Shown piece by piece: positions 12,439 through 25,400 of a DNA stretch of 64,000 nucleotides. Origin of the DNA: Symbiodinium microadriaticum (lineage: Eukaryota > Sar > Dinophyceae > Suessiales > Symbiodiniaceae); assembly GCA_001939145.1 (NCBI GenBank), contig LSRX01000074.1, forward strand, positions 571,655 to 635,654. Reading direction: 5' to 3'. The notes beneath the pieces are model-generated. The model was given only the letters and a program-made list of their open reading frames with translations. It did not search any database and had not been told where the DNA came from. Both the position numbers and the translations under genes were made by a program. Every line of letters begins with the position of its first letter. Position 1 is the stretch's first letter.

Positions 12439-15400
12439 GTAAGTTCGAGCAGCGGTTACAATTCGATCTTTCCAGCCAAAGTTAGCCTTTGATCCTTTGT
12501 AAACCTGGCCAGCCGAACCGAAGGTTCAACGATTTCAGGAAAGTGCTCATGTAGCAGTTTCCACCGGAGATGTCACATGTTTTGAAGACGAGACCCTCGC
12601 TCGACCAAAAACCCAGATCTGCGTAAGAGGCTTCCAAGGAAAAAGAGAACCAAGCAGGATGAAGCAGGGTTCTGCTGAGGATTTCCTATCCCGCACCCTG
12701 CAAGCTCTCGTGATCCGACTGCCCAACATCTGCAAGACTCTAGGGCCAGGTTTCCAGTAAGCTCAGTCATTCCGTTTCACTCGGAAATAATCCCCGCGAT
12801 GCTACAGCCTTCAGAGCCCAGAGCTCGGTATCCCAAATCTCATCAACACTGGTACACGCTCACAAAGCCCAAATGCGCCCACATGTCAAGTCAGTCAAGC
12901 ACATACGAAGACCACGGGACAGACTCTGAGCGGCTCAGGCACTTGTCTCCACAAAGCCATTGGCTGCGTTGAATTTAGGGCATTTTAGGGTTTTTTGTTT
13001 AGATTAGGCTTGATGTGAAAGGTAGTCAGCGGGCATTGAGGGATGCTTCTGGAATCAGGGCCTCTGGTCGGCTTGGAGTCTCAGAGTTCGTGTACACTGG
13101 TCTAAAAATTCTACTGACTGCTCATTCGGTAGATCTCTGAGCAACCTCCACTGTGATTAACCCTGCTGGAGTGATACATCATACTCACCGTTGCTACTGT
13201 CTCTCAGTATCCCCATCGTTTCGTCTTTCTTCATTCTTCACGGATAGAATGCTTCGAGCTGAGGTGGCTGGGCACTTTATGAAGCAGGGCTGCCGGGTTG
13301 CGGCTGTCAATGCAGCCTCTGCCTACCAGGTGCCCGCTTTTCTTCTTTATGTCTCTTTTTATTTGTGCATGTTTTTTTTTTTTTGTTTNNNNNNNNNNNN
13401 NNNNNNNNNNNNNGGGGGGGGGGTTCTGGTGGCTCTTCTTCAGAAAATGCCGGTTGAGAAACCGTCCACCAGTACCGTCTCAATGGCGGGAAGGATGGCA
13501 AGCATTGTCATTGCTAGTAACTAGTATCAACAGGATACGAACAATCTTGCATAGCGCACGAAGGTGCTAATGGTCGCGATGCTGGTGCTGCCCATGGTGG
13601 TGGTGCAGTTTGTTGTTGTGATGGTGGTGGATTGATGATGGTGGTGATGACGCTGACAGTGATGGCTCCGACGATGATTCTGAGGTCATGATGGTATGGA
13701 GTTTCCTGATCTCACCGGCGTCTCTTCACAGTCCGCACCCTGCTCTCAAAGTCTTGTCGAGCTCTGCATCGCATATGTCTTTCATCATAGCATCCTCGCC
13801 ATCGCCAGGCAAAGGTGGCGGTGGAGTGTGGAGTGGAACATACATGACTGTAGGCTTGAACTCTGCATCCTGCAGACTCTAGCTTGGCATCCTGCGCAGA
13901 GCCCCAGCCGTCACGAGGTGGGTGGCGGCGCAAGCACTGGTGGACGTCATGCTTTAGAGGAGGCCGGATTTCTCGTATTGCAATGCTTGCTTCCTTGGTG
14001 ACTACTGGTTCGTTGCAATGCAGTGGGTCGGCTTACTGCCGGCTCCATCTTTTGTGCTCAGCTGTGCTCTGAACACAGCTAAACACTGCACCCCAAAACC
14101 ACGCAAAACCAAGCCAGGCCTGGTGCATTAGCTCGACCCTCTACCAGTCTCTGGCCTCGGTGGAGCCTCAGAAAACAGGTGCGACAGGGAAGGATTTTGG
14201 GTTTTGGGGCTTCGGGTCACTGTGTAGAGCTAAAGGATTTGAGGTCCCGGCGGGTTTGAGTATTCGACTCTTTCGGGGCTTGGCGTGTTGAGTATTGTGG
14301 TGTTAAGGCTTGATTGGCTGTAACATAATGTGGGTACTGAAGAGTTTCTATCTTGTGCGGGTCTGGATTCCGGATGCTTGTTTCGAGAAGTCCGCTTGAT
14401 TCACGTGTTGTTGTTTAGACTGTGTACACTTTGCCGACTTTGATGGTTTATACGTGTCTTAAGGCTGCTCTTGATGATGCACTTACAGCTCATACTCTCA
14501 CTGCGGCTAGTCTTACTCGTACTACGAATCCTGTACGCATCAGTACTAAGCCAGAAGCCAGAAAGAACACTACTTCCTACTCCTACTGTCCGCTCCGATT
14601 CCCACTGCAACCACAACTACCACTACTACCAATACCACCTCTACCACCAATACCACTACCACTACCACTAAGAGTACTAGAGTACTAGTACTGGTGATAG
14701 TACTAGTACACTGGTGCTACCACGTGTAGCTGCCTCCAAATTCACTTGCCGACTTTGCGACCTGACCTTGGGGGGATGATATTGACACCCTAGTGCCCTC
14801 ACACCACACCCTAATGTGCAGCGCTGACTTGTGCGGGGATCCCCAGCAATGCGAAGCTTGGACACTTAACTGAAGACCCCTAAATTTGTTTGCGGGGCCT
14901 CCACACTGCAAAGTTTTCCGGCCCATGCATTTTTTGGAAGCCGGTCTCCGGTACTGCAGAGCTTCTTCTTTAGCTATAGCAATACCCATTACCGCGAAGC
15001 TTGTGGCCCCAATGTTACTATTACGACTTTTCATCTTACCAATATTAGTGATAATCTGCTAGCTATTGTTACCACAATGCTTTTAATGTTCATATAATTG
15101 TAAATATTATCACGATTGTGATGACGACTATTACCTGTTTTATTGTGATACAAATATACTACTGTTAATATTACTACTACTATTGTTATGAGTAGTAGTA
15201 CTAGTAGTCGTACAATCGCCATCACTATGACAAAGATTGATAGAAATATCATTGTTACTGTTGTTTTCCTATTACTATTGCGATTACTACTATTATATAA
15301 ATTATTGCTATATGAATACGTTGTTATTTTTGCGATTACTATTGTATGACTAGTACTATCACTATTATACTTCTTCTCTTGCTATGACTATTGCATCCCC

Positions 15401-18400
15401 ATAGCCATTACTATAAGTATTGCCATTACTGCTACTCTTAAATGAAAACTACGATTACTAGTACTATCACTATCAGTACGCGTGCACAGCGACAGATTGC
15501 CGCATGTTCTCTCGGCCTTCCGATCGCTCGACTTCGCGGTGAGGTCTTTGAGTGAGAACCCTGCCCGTGTGCGCCGCGTGCGCGCTTTGCTGCAGTCTCC
15601 CTGTCCCACCTCTGTGTGGTTCATTGAGTTGGGGGGGTTCTTAGGGTTGGGTTTCTTCGCCAGTTGCACCGCCGGGTGCTCCGTGCTGCTGCTTTCGCAT
15701 CCAATGTTGACGTGTGAGTGGCGGCATGGTCATTCCTTCTTCGTTTTCGTGGAGCAACCCCGTCGACTACCTGCCGGTGCCAGGGTGCTTCTTTACAATT
15801 TCGTCAGTATCACTATCACCTTCGTTGTTATGCTTATTACAGTTGATATGAGCATTACGGATACTACTACTATTACTAGTCCTCTTATCAGTATTGCCGC
15901 TACCTGTATTATTATCACTGTTATTGATGTGAATATTTTCCATGATTAGTGTTTGTATGAATCGTATTGTCAGTGTTATTATTCTTATTGTTACCATTAT
16001 CACGACCATTACTATAATTACTACAAGTATTGTTACTATCATCACAACTGTATTGAGTTTCCATCAGTATGGTTTTAAGTAGCACTACCCCTATGATTGT
16101 CATTATTCTTATTGCTACTATTACCACTGTTATTAGTACTTCCACTATCAGTACTGCCACAGGTTATTCGTATTACTACTACTAGCAATGTCAGTAATGT
16201 CAATTCCATCACTTCTATGATTATTACGACTATTAAACAGGTTGTCGCTCCGATGTGTGTTTCATACTAATATCATTATTTTTCGTTGTGCTATTGATGT
16301 TATTGTTGCTACTCTCGTTACTATTATTGTTACTGTTATCAGTCTTCTTCTTATGACTAGTGTATTCCTTATCATTGTTCTTATTGCTATGATTCCTGTT
16401 ATGAATATGGGTATTGTTACTATTACTTTCATGTATCAATACGTTTTGTCACTACAGTACTATATGAAGTTTTGTTACTCTTACATGTATTAAGAATACT
16501 ATTTTTGGTATGAATTTTGTGAGATTTACGAATATGCTATTACTATGACTGTTATCATTTACGATTATGCTATGACTTTGACTATTATCAATATTGCTTT
16601 CATGTTTATCATTGCGGTTAATGTATTATGAGCATACTAGTATTATTATCGTTCTACTGTTTTTGCTACTGTTAGGACTGCTGCTACTACTGCTTCTATT
16701 TTTCATTGCTGTAAATTATTGATTAAGGTTATTGTGATTAGTACTGGTAGTAGTAGTTCTGGTATTCGTATTAGTGTTAGGATTCCCCTTGCTATCACAG
16801 TTACTATTGCTGTTACTATTACTTTTGCCTTTTCTACATGTACTACTATTATTAATTACCTCGAACCGGGAGTCCGGAGCCCGCTCCCCGAAAACAACAA
16901 CATCATTCAGTCACTTTGTTTTTGGGTGACTCCCCACACAAATCAGCCCCCAACACTACTTCAAAAACGAACCTTCCTGCGCTGAGGTCTTGGATTTAGG
17001 GTTGACATGTTGCGCTTCAGATTGTTACGGGGCTAAAATGTTATCAGCAGCACCTGCGTGCTGTGCGGTATTTACGGGGTTTTCGGACTGCCGTACCATC
17101 TTTGGTTTAGCACTACCTGTCTAGTTTGCAACTCCAGCGGTCGCGCGAGTGAGTTTCTGCGCCTTCTGCAGGGTCACAGATAGGGAGCCTCAGCACCTGC
17201 AACTTCTCCTGCTGTCGCAGTTAAGGAGCCTAGAAGCTGCCACTGCCCAGCCCTGATGTGGTTGTGAGGGGGGAGCTGGCTCGTACCACGATTGTTGCTA
17301 CTACGACGACCACTATGACGACGACTGCTACTACCACCACTACACTACTAACACGTCTACCACTGCCACTACCGCTGCGGCTGTTGCTGACGTCAGTACT
17401 ACGACCACAGAGACAAGCACGAGCACGACGATTTCTACGACTTCTCCTTCTGCTCCTCCTCCGCCTCGTTTTCCTGCTGCTCCTGCTCCTGCTGCTGCTC
17501 ATGCTAAGGCTGATGCACATGGTGCAACTACTTTAAGCTACCACCCATGATCGAGCCCTGAAGAGTTCTGCCCATGGCCTGACACATCGCCGATCAGGGG
17601 GTCTTCCGGGCTACCGGCAGCACATCCCTGTTGCTGGGTGGGCACCTGAGTCTATCAAGGGCGCACATAGGGCTTGCATGGAGACTCGTTGCTGAAGGCA
17701 TCTCGGTTTTTGGTTTTGCATGCTTTGTGTTCACGTGTTGTCCGATCGGGACATGAATATGTGTCCATGTGGTTGAAGACTTCATACCAACTCCTCTTGG
17801 ACACTCTACGCCTCCTCTGTTCACAGCGTACATGTCCAGTGCCGGGATTCAGAGTGCTAGGCACCCCAGGTGCCATGCAAGGCGAAGAGCGCCTGCCCAA
17901 GCCCTCAACGCCGAACGTCTTTCTTCCCTGAACCACTGGACCCCAAGACCTTCAACCACCAGGTGCATTGTTTCTCCTCACGTGGAGGTCTTCCGGGAGC
18001 CCACAGGCCTTGTGCAGCATGTGGTGTCTACTGCTTTACGGTTTTGGAGTTCCGGGTTGGAGGATTGCGACTTAGGCCGGTTTAGGCACTGCTTTGGACG
18101 GGTGTGTCGTTTTGTGCCTTCAATGATCATGATTGTTGATGGCCATAAAGTTTGCGGGTCAGAGCTGCCCTCTTCTTGAAGGACTCCCTCGACGCTGCCA
18201 GCCCTCCGTGTCTGCCAGCTGTGCAGCTATACAGTCTGAACTGCATCAGCTGGTCCACAAGGGTTTCAATGGAAGGGTCTTCTGTAGTCGGGGCAACCGA
18301 AATCTAAAGCCGAAGAATCCCGAAATCCCAAGCTGCTCGAGCTCTAATCCAGCAAGCAGAAGCTGGAAAATCCCCCTGCAGATGATGGCTACGGCTTTCT

Positions 18401-21374
18401 GGATGCGCCGCAGCCGCTGACTGGTGTCGTCTCCGTAGCCATGCGCTGGCACCCAGCGGAGGGGGCCTGGTAGAGAATTACGGAGCCATCCATGAAAGAC
18501 TGTCTGCACCTCATCGTTGTCATCCAGTTTTCAGTATCGTTCAGGTTCAGCACTGTACAGCTGTCATCAGCATCAGTATGTTTGTTTGTGGCATCTGCCT
18601 CTGTGTGCCTCACTCGGCATATTTGACAACATGTTTACCATCCTGTAATATCATAGGAACCTATGTCTGGATGTTTGTGTGCATCTTCGTCAGCAGGGTT
18701 TGCGATGATGATCTTGGAAGTTCTCCCTTTACAAACCTGTGCCTGTCTAGGTTCAATCGGAACCCGCGTGTGCGGGACAGCCCCTTAGACAGCCCGGAGC
18801 GGCCGGCGGAGTACCTGAAGCAGACTCGCCAGAAACTTGAGGCCCAAATCCGTTTATGGATTCCATGTGCACTTTTAAACTTGGCAGCTTGTGGCTTTCC
18901 AGGGTTGAGGGTTAAGTGAGGGTCTCGGGTTCAGCAATGCCTCATTGAACTTTGGGTTTAGCTCATCGTTGAGTACGGGGAATGTGCTTTAGGTGTGTTT
19001 AAACATATTGCTGGTCTGTATTTCAATATTTTGCATCTACTTGAGCCCAGAAGCTCCACAGAGAACCTGAGCCCGGTGCATGATCATGAGCTCTCCTAAG
19101 CTTCACTGCCATTTCAGATGAGCCTGTGTAGGGCTGATGGTATCAAGGAGTCTCGGTTGCTTTTGCCCGGGTGCCCCAAAGATCCCTCTCTGGTGTTCCG
19201 TGGCTTTTCGGCGTGATCGGAGCTTCAAAGAACGAAAGGCCAAGCACAGTGCGGGCAAAAGCTTAAATCCTTGAAGGCAGCCCGCAACCGCCTCGTACAC
19301 CCAAAGCGCCTGAAGAATTCCAATCCCGCTTGGTGGTTGACGATTGCTTTGGTTTCAAGGCCCAGCCCGAACCGGGAAGAGTTCGGTTCGTAAACTGGCA
19401 ATGGTAATATAGAAGGCTAGTCCCTATGTAATTATACTTGCATTATTCTCATACATTACCCAAAAAAAACTTTTCCGGCCGCAACTTCGGCACCGTCATG
19501 GAACCGTCTGCCCCCAAACACTCTCCCCACTTAAAAGGAAGCACCCTTTGAGGCCCTGATCCCTCGAGACCTCACACTTTGCCCGAAACTCCACCACCGG
19601 TGGGCCGAATCCTTTTTCACCTGCAACTTGTGATATCCCCTGAATCTCCGACCGCGAACTGCTCTGGCTCCTATTACCCTTTACCCTAAATCGTAAACGC
19701 CCCCAGCCCCTGAAGGCTCATTCTAGCCATGCAGAGGCAGGCAAGCATAGAAGCTTGAAGTATTCTAGCAGATTCATCGGTAGCCCTGCAACTGGCCCTT
19801 AGCCCACCAGGCCGCCCTTTTGGCCTCGGTGGAGGCATCGTCCGCACATGACTTAGGATTTTGAGCTGGGGTTTGGGTTTGAGTGTGGGGTCGGGGTTTG
19901 GGCTTGCGGGTTTGGGGTGTAGGCTGGGCGGAAGGAGTTCGGGTTGCAAGGGTCCGTAACTAAGTTGGATACTCGTGGTGATCGGGTCTGACTGTCGTTT
20001 CGTTTCTCGGGGGTGGCGGATTAGTTTACGGTTCCAAGCTCTGGGGTGTAGTATAGGGCTCCAGGAGCTGTGGGCGCGTCTTGGGCGGGGGCTGAGCGGC
20101 CGAGGGAAGGTACGGTTTGGGTTTGGGGTGAAGTTTCGGTGTGAAGAGTCTACGGCCCCTTGTCCGGCGGACGAAGGAGCAAAATGGAGATTGTAAGGTA
20201 AAGTCTTGTTCACTTAAGACCTTACCTAGCAAAGTGAACCTTGCAACAGCAAGGCCGGTTCAGGTTGAAGCTCAGGCATGAATGTCGTTGAGGTTGAGGG
20301 AAGTGCCGTTCGCCTAATTTGTCATTCTAGGACTCAAGCGGTATGGGGTCCATGCTGCACCGTGGCATGTCGGGAGTTAGTTAGTGTTAATGAAAGATCG
20401 TCTTGATGGCCTGAAGCGACCCCCCAAGTCTCTCTTCAGTTTGCAGCTTGCCTTCTGCTTTCAGGCTGCAAGATTGTTGCCAGGTCTTGAATGCCGAGAT
20501 TATCATCGTTCCCGATGTGGGTTGCGGTGTCTTCGGCAATGACCCATACATCATTGGCGGCTGCCCTGTCCTCATATGGCTAACGATCACTCGTCCCGAC
20601 GTTCTGCGTCAGACTTGCGACAAGTAGATCCTTGTATTGCATGTTTGCTCAAGCGAAGCATTATTACATCGGACCAGCTGACGACAATTAGTTCGTGTCC
20701 TGGCATGAGGCGACGTGCATATACGACTGCTGCACTTGCTGTTGATTGTGAGGTATCCGGGTTTGAAAGCCCGAAGCCCAAACCCTGCAGGCGCAGCAAA
20801 TCTAAGAAAAACGTCCGGTGCGAGACGTAGTAGTCATAGCAACCGGACGGAGAGTTATCAATAGGCACAAAGACAATGACACTGGTGCTCTTCTTGGCTG
20901 CTCAACAGCGATACAACACGAAATTCATCAGCAGCAGTTGTGCAACACTGAATAGTACAATGTCAATCGTAGTATTGCTTACAATAATTCTAGCCAGGAG
21001 AAGGGGAAAAAAACTTCATGCCACTTGTTGGTGGCCGCCCTTCTGGAGCATTGTTTCACTACAGCTGGCTACCGATGATAGGGAAGCAAACGAACGTTTG
21101 TATGCCAACGGTGCAACGATAACGGCACTGGCGGTGGTGGTGCTGATGCTGGTGCCGGTGCCGTGCCGCTGCTGGTGCTGTTGCTGGTGCTGTTGCTGGT
21201 GCTGTTGCTGGTGCTGTGCTGGTGCCGCTGCTGGTGCCGCTGCTGGTGCTGCTGCTGGTGCTGTGCTGGTGCTGGTGCTGGTGCTGGAAGTGGTGGTGGA
21301 GGTGCTGGTGCTGGTGCTGGTGCTGGTGCTGGTGCTGCTGCTGGTGCTGGTGCTGGTGCTGGTGCTGGTGCTGG

Positions 21375-21409
<35 letters not shown>

Positions 21410-22441
21410 GTGGAGGAGGCGGAGGCGCAAGTCGGAAGAGGAGGGAGGAGAGGAGGATAGGCAGCAGCAGCAGCAGCAGCAGTTGTCCTCGTGACTGCGA
21501 GTTATGCTGGTCTGAAGAGCTTGCGGGTGTAGCAGTGCGCGGTGATGTATGTGACTTACTGCAAAGTGTGTTGTTGCTGTAGAAGAAGCAGAAGCAGGGC
21601 AGAAGACCTTGACTCGACCTGGACATCCTTGGGCATCTAGTAACCCATAGCTCGGAGCTCCCCCAATCCCAAAGCTTCCGAGCGTGAAACTTGCTGCAAA
21701 GGGTTTAGCGTTTGATCTTTCAGGCCTGGGGAGCGTCTTGAGGAGGCACAGCCAAGCCATGCAGACAGTGAAGAAGGCGTGGTAGACACGTTCAGGCTGT
21801 TGGAGCTTAAGCTTCTTGAGAACCTCTGGCAACTTGGAGTGCAGACGATTACGAAGGAGTGCCTCCCCGCCCCATTCACGCCCACACACCACCCGCTTCT
21901 TTGAGCGGTCTTGAGTTTTGCAGTTCTTATCAGCAAGACCTCTTCAGGAAAACTGTGATCGTTCCGTCTCTCTCCCTCAGGGACCTCAACCCTCAACCAT
22001 GAAGCCATCGTCCTAAACCCTAGATGCCAGATCCATGATGGAGAAGCCTGTATCTTGAAGAGTCGTTTCGAAAAAGACTGGGCCCAGGGGGGCCCTCTTT
22101 AGGTTCTCAGGGCTTTGGGTTTTAGCATGTTTTTGTGTTGATGCTTGAGCTTTCAGTGCTCCAGGCTTTAAAGTGCACAGGCCACAGGCGGGTTTTCGGG
22201 TTTAGGGCTTATAGGGTGACAGGTCGTTCTCACCGGCCGGCGTGAAGATTTTTCGGATGCCTGCCTGCGAGCGCTGCAGGGCAAGGACTTTGTGGGTTTC
22301 ATGTTTCAGCTCGAAAAAGATCAGCAGATGAATAGAGCACGTATACGGAAGATCGGAATCAACATCAATGCCAACAACGACATCAGGGCAATCATCGCTG
22401 TCGATACTCTATCCATATCGTCATCGGTGTTCAGGTGTTGA
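11110..22441 (+). CDS. Poly(ADP-ribose) glycohydrolase-like protein, microbial type (DUF2263/TIGR02452-like), multi-exon
   Basis: Proposed exons: 11110-11162, 11607-11712, 12002-12158, 12327-12438, 12539-12615, 13248-13329, 13918-13962, [missing exon or exons], 17963-18006, 18382-18442, 18751-18858, 20465-20556, 21724-21776 and 22223-22441. Phases agree at every joined border. The joined product has the domain order of macro-fold enzymes that remove ADP-ribose from proteins: VAAVNAAS then GGGASTGGRHALEE, SPHVEVFRE, GYGFLDAP..LTGVVSVAM, NPRVRDSP, a basic amphipathic helix, VPDVGCGVFGNDP and VVLTGR. Known of the family: the catalytic signature is GGG-X6-8-QEE; here the Gln is Leu while both Glu remain. 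Six introns need GC donors, two need GA, the rest GT. The true start and about 30-45 residues after the LEE motif are not located. Family call fairly sure, borders moderately sure. Confidence 0.72.
12539..13962 (+). CDS. PARG-like gene: exons with the nucleotide-binding and catalytic loops
   Basis: Exon 12539-12615 encodes VSTGDVTCFEDETLA; exon 13248-13329 encodes a helix and the strand VAAVNAASAYQ; exon 13918-13962 encodes GGGASTGGRHALEE. In microbial-type PARG proteins this is the order of the first strand, the ADP-ribose-binding Asn/Ala-Ser loop and the catalytic GGG..(Q)EE loop. Donors are GA at 12616, GT at 13330 and GC at 13963. Acceptors are TTTCAG|G, GGATAG|A and ACGAG|G. The intron 13330-13917 contains a 25-base N gap between poly-T and poly-G and a GTG/GAT trinucleotide tract. 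Confidence 0.7.
13389..13413. other. Sequence gap (25 N)
   Basis: A run of 25 N flanked by poly-T on the left and poly-G on the right, inside an intron of the PARG-like gene. Confidence 0.99.
14400..16860. repeat. Degenerate trinucleotide-repeat field (TAT/TAC/TTG)
   Basis: About 2 kb of imperfect triplets such as ACT, ATT, GTT and ATC in constant register (TATTACTATTGTTACTATTA-like), with a CCA tract at 14600-14680 and an ordinary insertion at about 15480-15790. It lies in the 4-kb interval of the PARG-like gene where an exon is still missing. Confidence 0.85.
17285..17515. repeat. ACT/ACG/CTG trinucleotide tract
   Basis: Imperfect triplets ACTACGACGACC, then CTG and TCC triplets, between the degenerate field at 14.4-16.9 kb and the exon at 17963. 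Confidence 0.8.
17963..18858 (+). CDS. PARG-like gene: middle exons
   Basis: Exon 17963-18006 gives CIVSPHVEVFREPT; 18382-18442 gives DGYGFLDAPQPLTGVVSVAM; 18751-18858 gives NPRVRDSPLDSP followed by a helix with YLKQTRQKLEAQIRLW. DUF2263-like proteins have, in the same order, a surface-exposed SP.V.VFR strand, a hydrophobic VVSVAMPN-like strand and an Arg-containing helix before the last strand. Two donors are GC (18007, 18443) and one is GA (18859). Each predicted junction closes a codon that fits the motif, for example AT plus G giving Met at the second border. Confidence 0.75.
20465..22441 (+). CDS. PARG-like gene: C-terminal exons to the stop
   Basis: Exon 20465-20556 follows a pyrimidine-rich TTTCAG acceptor and encodes the helix LQDCCQVLNAE and then IIIVPDVGCGVFGNDP, the family's hallmark GCGVF.NDP. 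Exon 21724-21776 gives GLGSVLRRHSQAMQTVKK. Exon 22223-22441 gives VVLTGRREDFSDACLRALQG and runs to a TGA at 22439. The tail after this motif (about 45 residues, rich in Asn, Ile and Arg) is not part of the domain I know. The two introns begin with GC at 20557 and 21777. Confidence 0.75.
21128..21484. repeat. GGTGCT hexanucleotide and CTG/CAG repeat
   Basis: Near-perfect GGTGCT hexamers from about 21140 to 21370, a CTG run at about 21376-21405 and a CAG run at about 21461-21483. They open a 277-codon minus-strand frame (His-Gln) and a 194-codon plus-strand frame, both artefacts. The tract lies in the intron between exons 20465-20556 and 21724-21776. Confidence 0.95.
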
Positions 22442-25400
22442 ATGCTCACACCCCGATCTTCATCATGTGATGATGTTTTTTGATCATCCACCAAGGGCCT
22501 ATTTTTTCCAATCCGCTTTCAACTGCTGTTTAATGTGCATGTGCAACAGGAGATACCAGGAATTAGGCTTCATGATGCAAACGTCGGTTGCGTCGCAAGC
22601 TCTCTCTGAAGCCAGCCCCAAAAGCAAATGGGGCAAGGAGAAAAGTCAATAACAAAGTCTACTGCCACAAGACTAACTACTTCACGGCAGCAAATCCAAC
22701 AACACTCGACCCGACTCGACCCCTGGGCGGCCGATGAAGCCTCTGAAACTGTAAAGCCCCCCCAGCTGGAGCCCAAGTACCCTGGTAGAGACTAGTGGCC
22801 TCCATCATGACGCATGCCTTAGGGGGTTCTGGTAAAGCTGTCAGCCATGAGCCCTGACTTTTCTGAAGGATCCCCGTCCCCTTTGCCCCGACTCCGGGGC
22901 TGGTGCACACGCCGCCCGCTATCGCAGCGCAGCGACAGCGGAGGCCCGACATCCCACGCAAGGGTTCGGGTGTCCGTTGAACTTCGTCTAGTAGGTTGAA
23001 AGTTAGACATCCTTCCGTGCAGTCAGGGATCCACATTGTACATCCCCTGCATGTGATAAACTCTTGCTCACATAGGCACCTAAAACAAGACCAACCTGAA
23101 ACAGCTCGCTCCAGATTTGTACTAGGGGGGTGTCGTAAGAGCCGATCGTGTTCGAGGCTCAGTTCGAGGCGGTGGATCCATAGGTATGTTGGTTCACCGG
23201 AGAGGTTTCAACAACTTAGGAATGGGGTTGCAGATGATCAATCTACGGAATATCGGCTCCATGATATGTGACTTGACTTCTTGCAGGGACTGGGCCTGGG
23301 GCTGAGGCCACATATAACCATTTCCAGAACAGGTCAACCCTGGAATCTCGAACGGGGGCCTGGATTCGAACCACAATCCATCCGCACATGAAATCCTGTT
23401 CACCGATTGCTGCAGGGTGATGCAAGCCGGAAGCTTAACGTGCGGGGGATCACGTGCTGCTTGTGAGGCTCGAAACCGGGCAGGGCAACAGTGCGGTTTT
23501 GAGGCCTGCAAGCAATTATTGGTTCATTGCTTCCGTCACTGTTCTGTACTTACATCTACCGCATCCTGCTGCCATTCGAAATGACATGTCTTGGATCCCT
23601 CAGAATCCCTAAGGTGATCCTAGCGTCGTGGATGAGGCTTTGCTGCAGCTCGCGCCGGGTGCTCAAACGCCACAGTCAACAGTGAACGGTTACTTGGGAT
23701 TTACGGAATGAAGGTCAGTTCAGCTCGTTTTCGTGACTGCATGCTTCCTTGTGCGGAACCTTAGCCAGATCCCTTGATTGGGCACTGCTTCTCAGGTTGC
23801 ATCCTCCAGAACAGGACGAGAGAAGTAAGCATCCGTGCCGCTACGGAGCATCCTGCCACTTGTTCGCAGATCAGAGACTGCGCTTTTTAAATCTCTGAAC
23901 TGCGACAATTCTCGGATCCGACGGGGCACTCCGAAAGTCCCAAGCCATGTGCTTGCAGTCAAGCAAGGTCCACTAGTGCCAGTTTGTGCCTACCGACTGG
24001 AGTCTGATTGGATCCACAGGTCTCTAACCTGCCTGCAGACACACCCTGAAGGTCATATTCGCACGCCAGATCACCTCGCGCGAACATCAGCCACGATTGC
24101 TGCTGCATGTGACGGCTCTCTTGTTGAAGCTGCAGATACTCTGCTGTTCTTCGTGACCGTGATTGTGGTTGTTTCGAGGTTGCGTTTGTTGTTTGTTGCT
24201 GGGTCTAGCTGTGGTCGTGTGCAAATTTCGGAGTGGCTGCTGTTGCTGTCGCTGCAGTTTGTCGTTGCTGCTGTTTTTGTTTCTGTTGCATCAGATTGCA
24301 TCAGTAGGACGAGCTCTTCGGATCTCGGGTTCTGACAGGCAGCTAAGGATGGTTCCCTGAAGTGAACGTTTGGATCCTTGGGGTGCACGTTCGTGGCCAG
24401 GGCTCAGGGGCAAGAAGTGCAGAGTTGGTGCACCATGCACTCCTTCGAGTCCGCAACTTGCTACTGTCTTCTTCCTCTGTCTATCCCTATGAATTCAGTC
24501 ACCATACAGTGACAATGCATGAACCCTCACACCGTGCATCCAAGCCCCTCGTCACATTCCGCTGTGTGCCAGGGTTCTCACATCCGGAGACAGGCCCAGG
24601 CCCATCCAGGCCTGTTGCCGTGGTTGAGCCAACAGAACAAAGCGTGCAGCAACGTTGGGAGTAAGCTTGAAGATCCGCTTTCTATTTCACCTGAAACATG
24701 GTTTGTGTCGGCATGAAGGCGAGGGCAATGCTGACAAAGCACGATGTGGTTTGGGGACTTTGCTTTTGAAAATCCTGGTGCTGCACAGCCTGTCTATGTC
24801 GCTGCAAGATTATGACTTTCCAATGGAGGTTGAAGTACATTGATTGGGGAGTCGTCTCCAAGTTCCATGCGAAGACTTGCTTCCCATGGGAAGTGCAGAA
24901 AACTGGGTGCCGAATGCTGGCTTCTATGCGAATCATGGCCTCACTGCCAACCCCTTGGGGCCCATGCCCCCCTGCCCCACACCCATCCGAAAAAAGCGGA
25001 GCACCGAGCAAGCAAGACTTCAGCGAATTTGGTTCCGTATATTAAGTTGGCTTGTATGCCTTTGCGCTACTGCCTTGCTGTGCATTTTCAGAGAATTCTG
25101 TCGTTGATATCGTTCTTGATGTATTTGTTATACACTGCATGTAGCATGTAAAGGCTATGCTGCACGAAATGCTAGTTTAGATGCATAAAGCACTGAATAC
25201 ATTAACGACGGAATGACGTACTGGCTGACTGAGTGACTTGCTGAAGGTAGGCAGGTAGATGCATATACAGACTACTACCATTCAAGTCATCTGTGCGAGA
25301 AGATACATTCGGACATGCATGCAACGATACACACATGCACAGAGACACATGCATACATGCATGCAATGTGAGTGTAAGTCTGTTTCGGTGTCTGTGTTTG

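Noticed and set aside
21059..21892. 277-codon minus-strand frame with His-Gln repeats
   Set aside because: Product of the GGTGCT/CTG repeat tract inside an intron of the PARG-like gene; its other strand holds a genuine exon at 21724-21776.
23340..23400. Possible tRNA or tRNA-derived SINE on the minus strand (GGTTCGAATCC)
   Set aside because: Only the B box fits; no A box, acceptor stem or anticodon arm could be drawn.
23835..24335. 166-codon plus-strand frame with hydrophobic end
   Set aside because: No family motif, no splice partner, and the hydrophobic part comes from T/G-rich low-complexity sequence.
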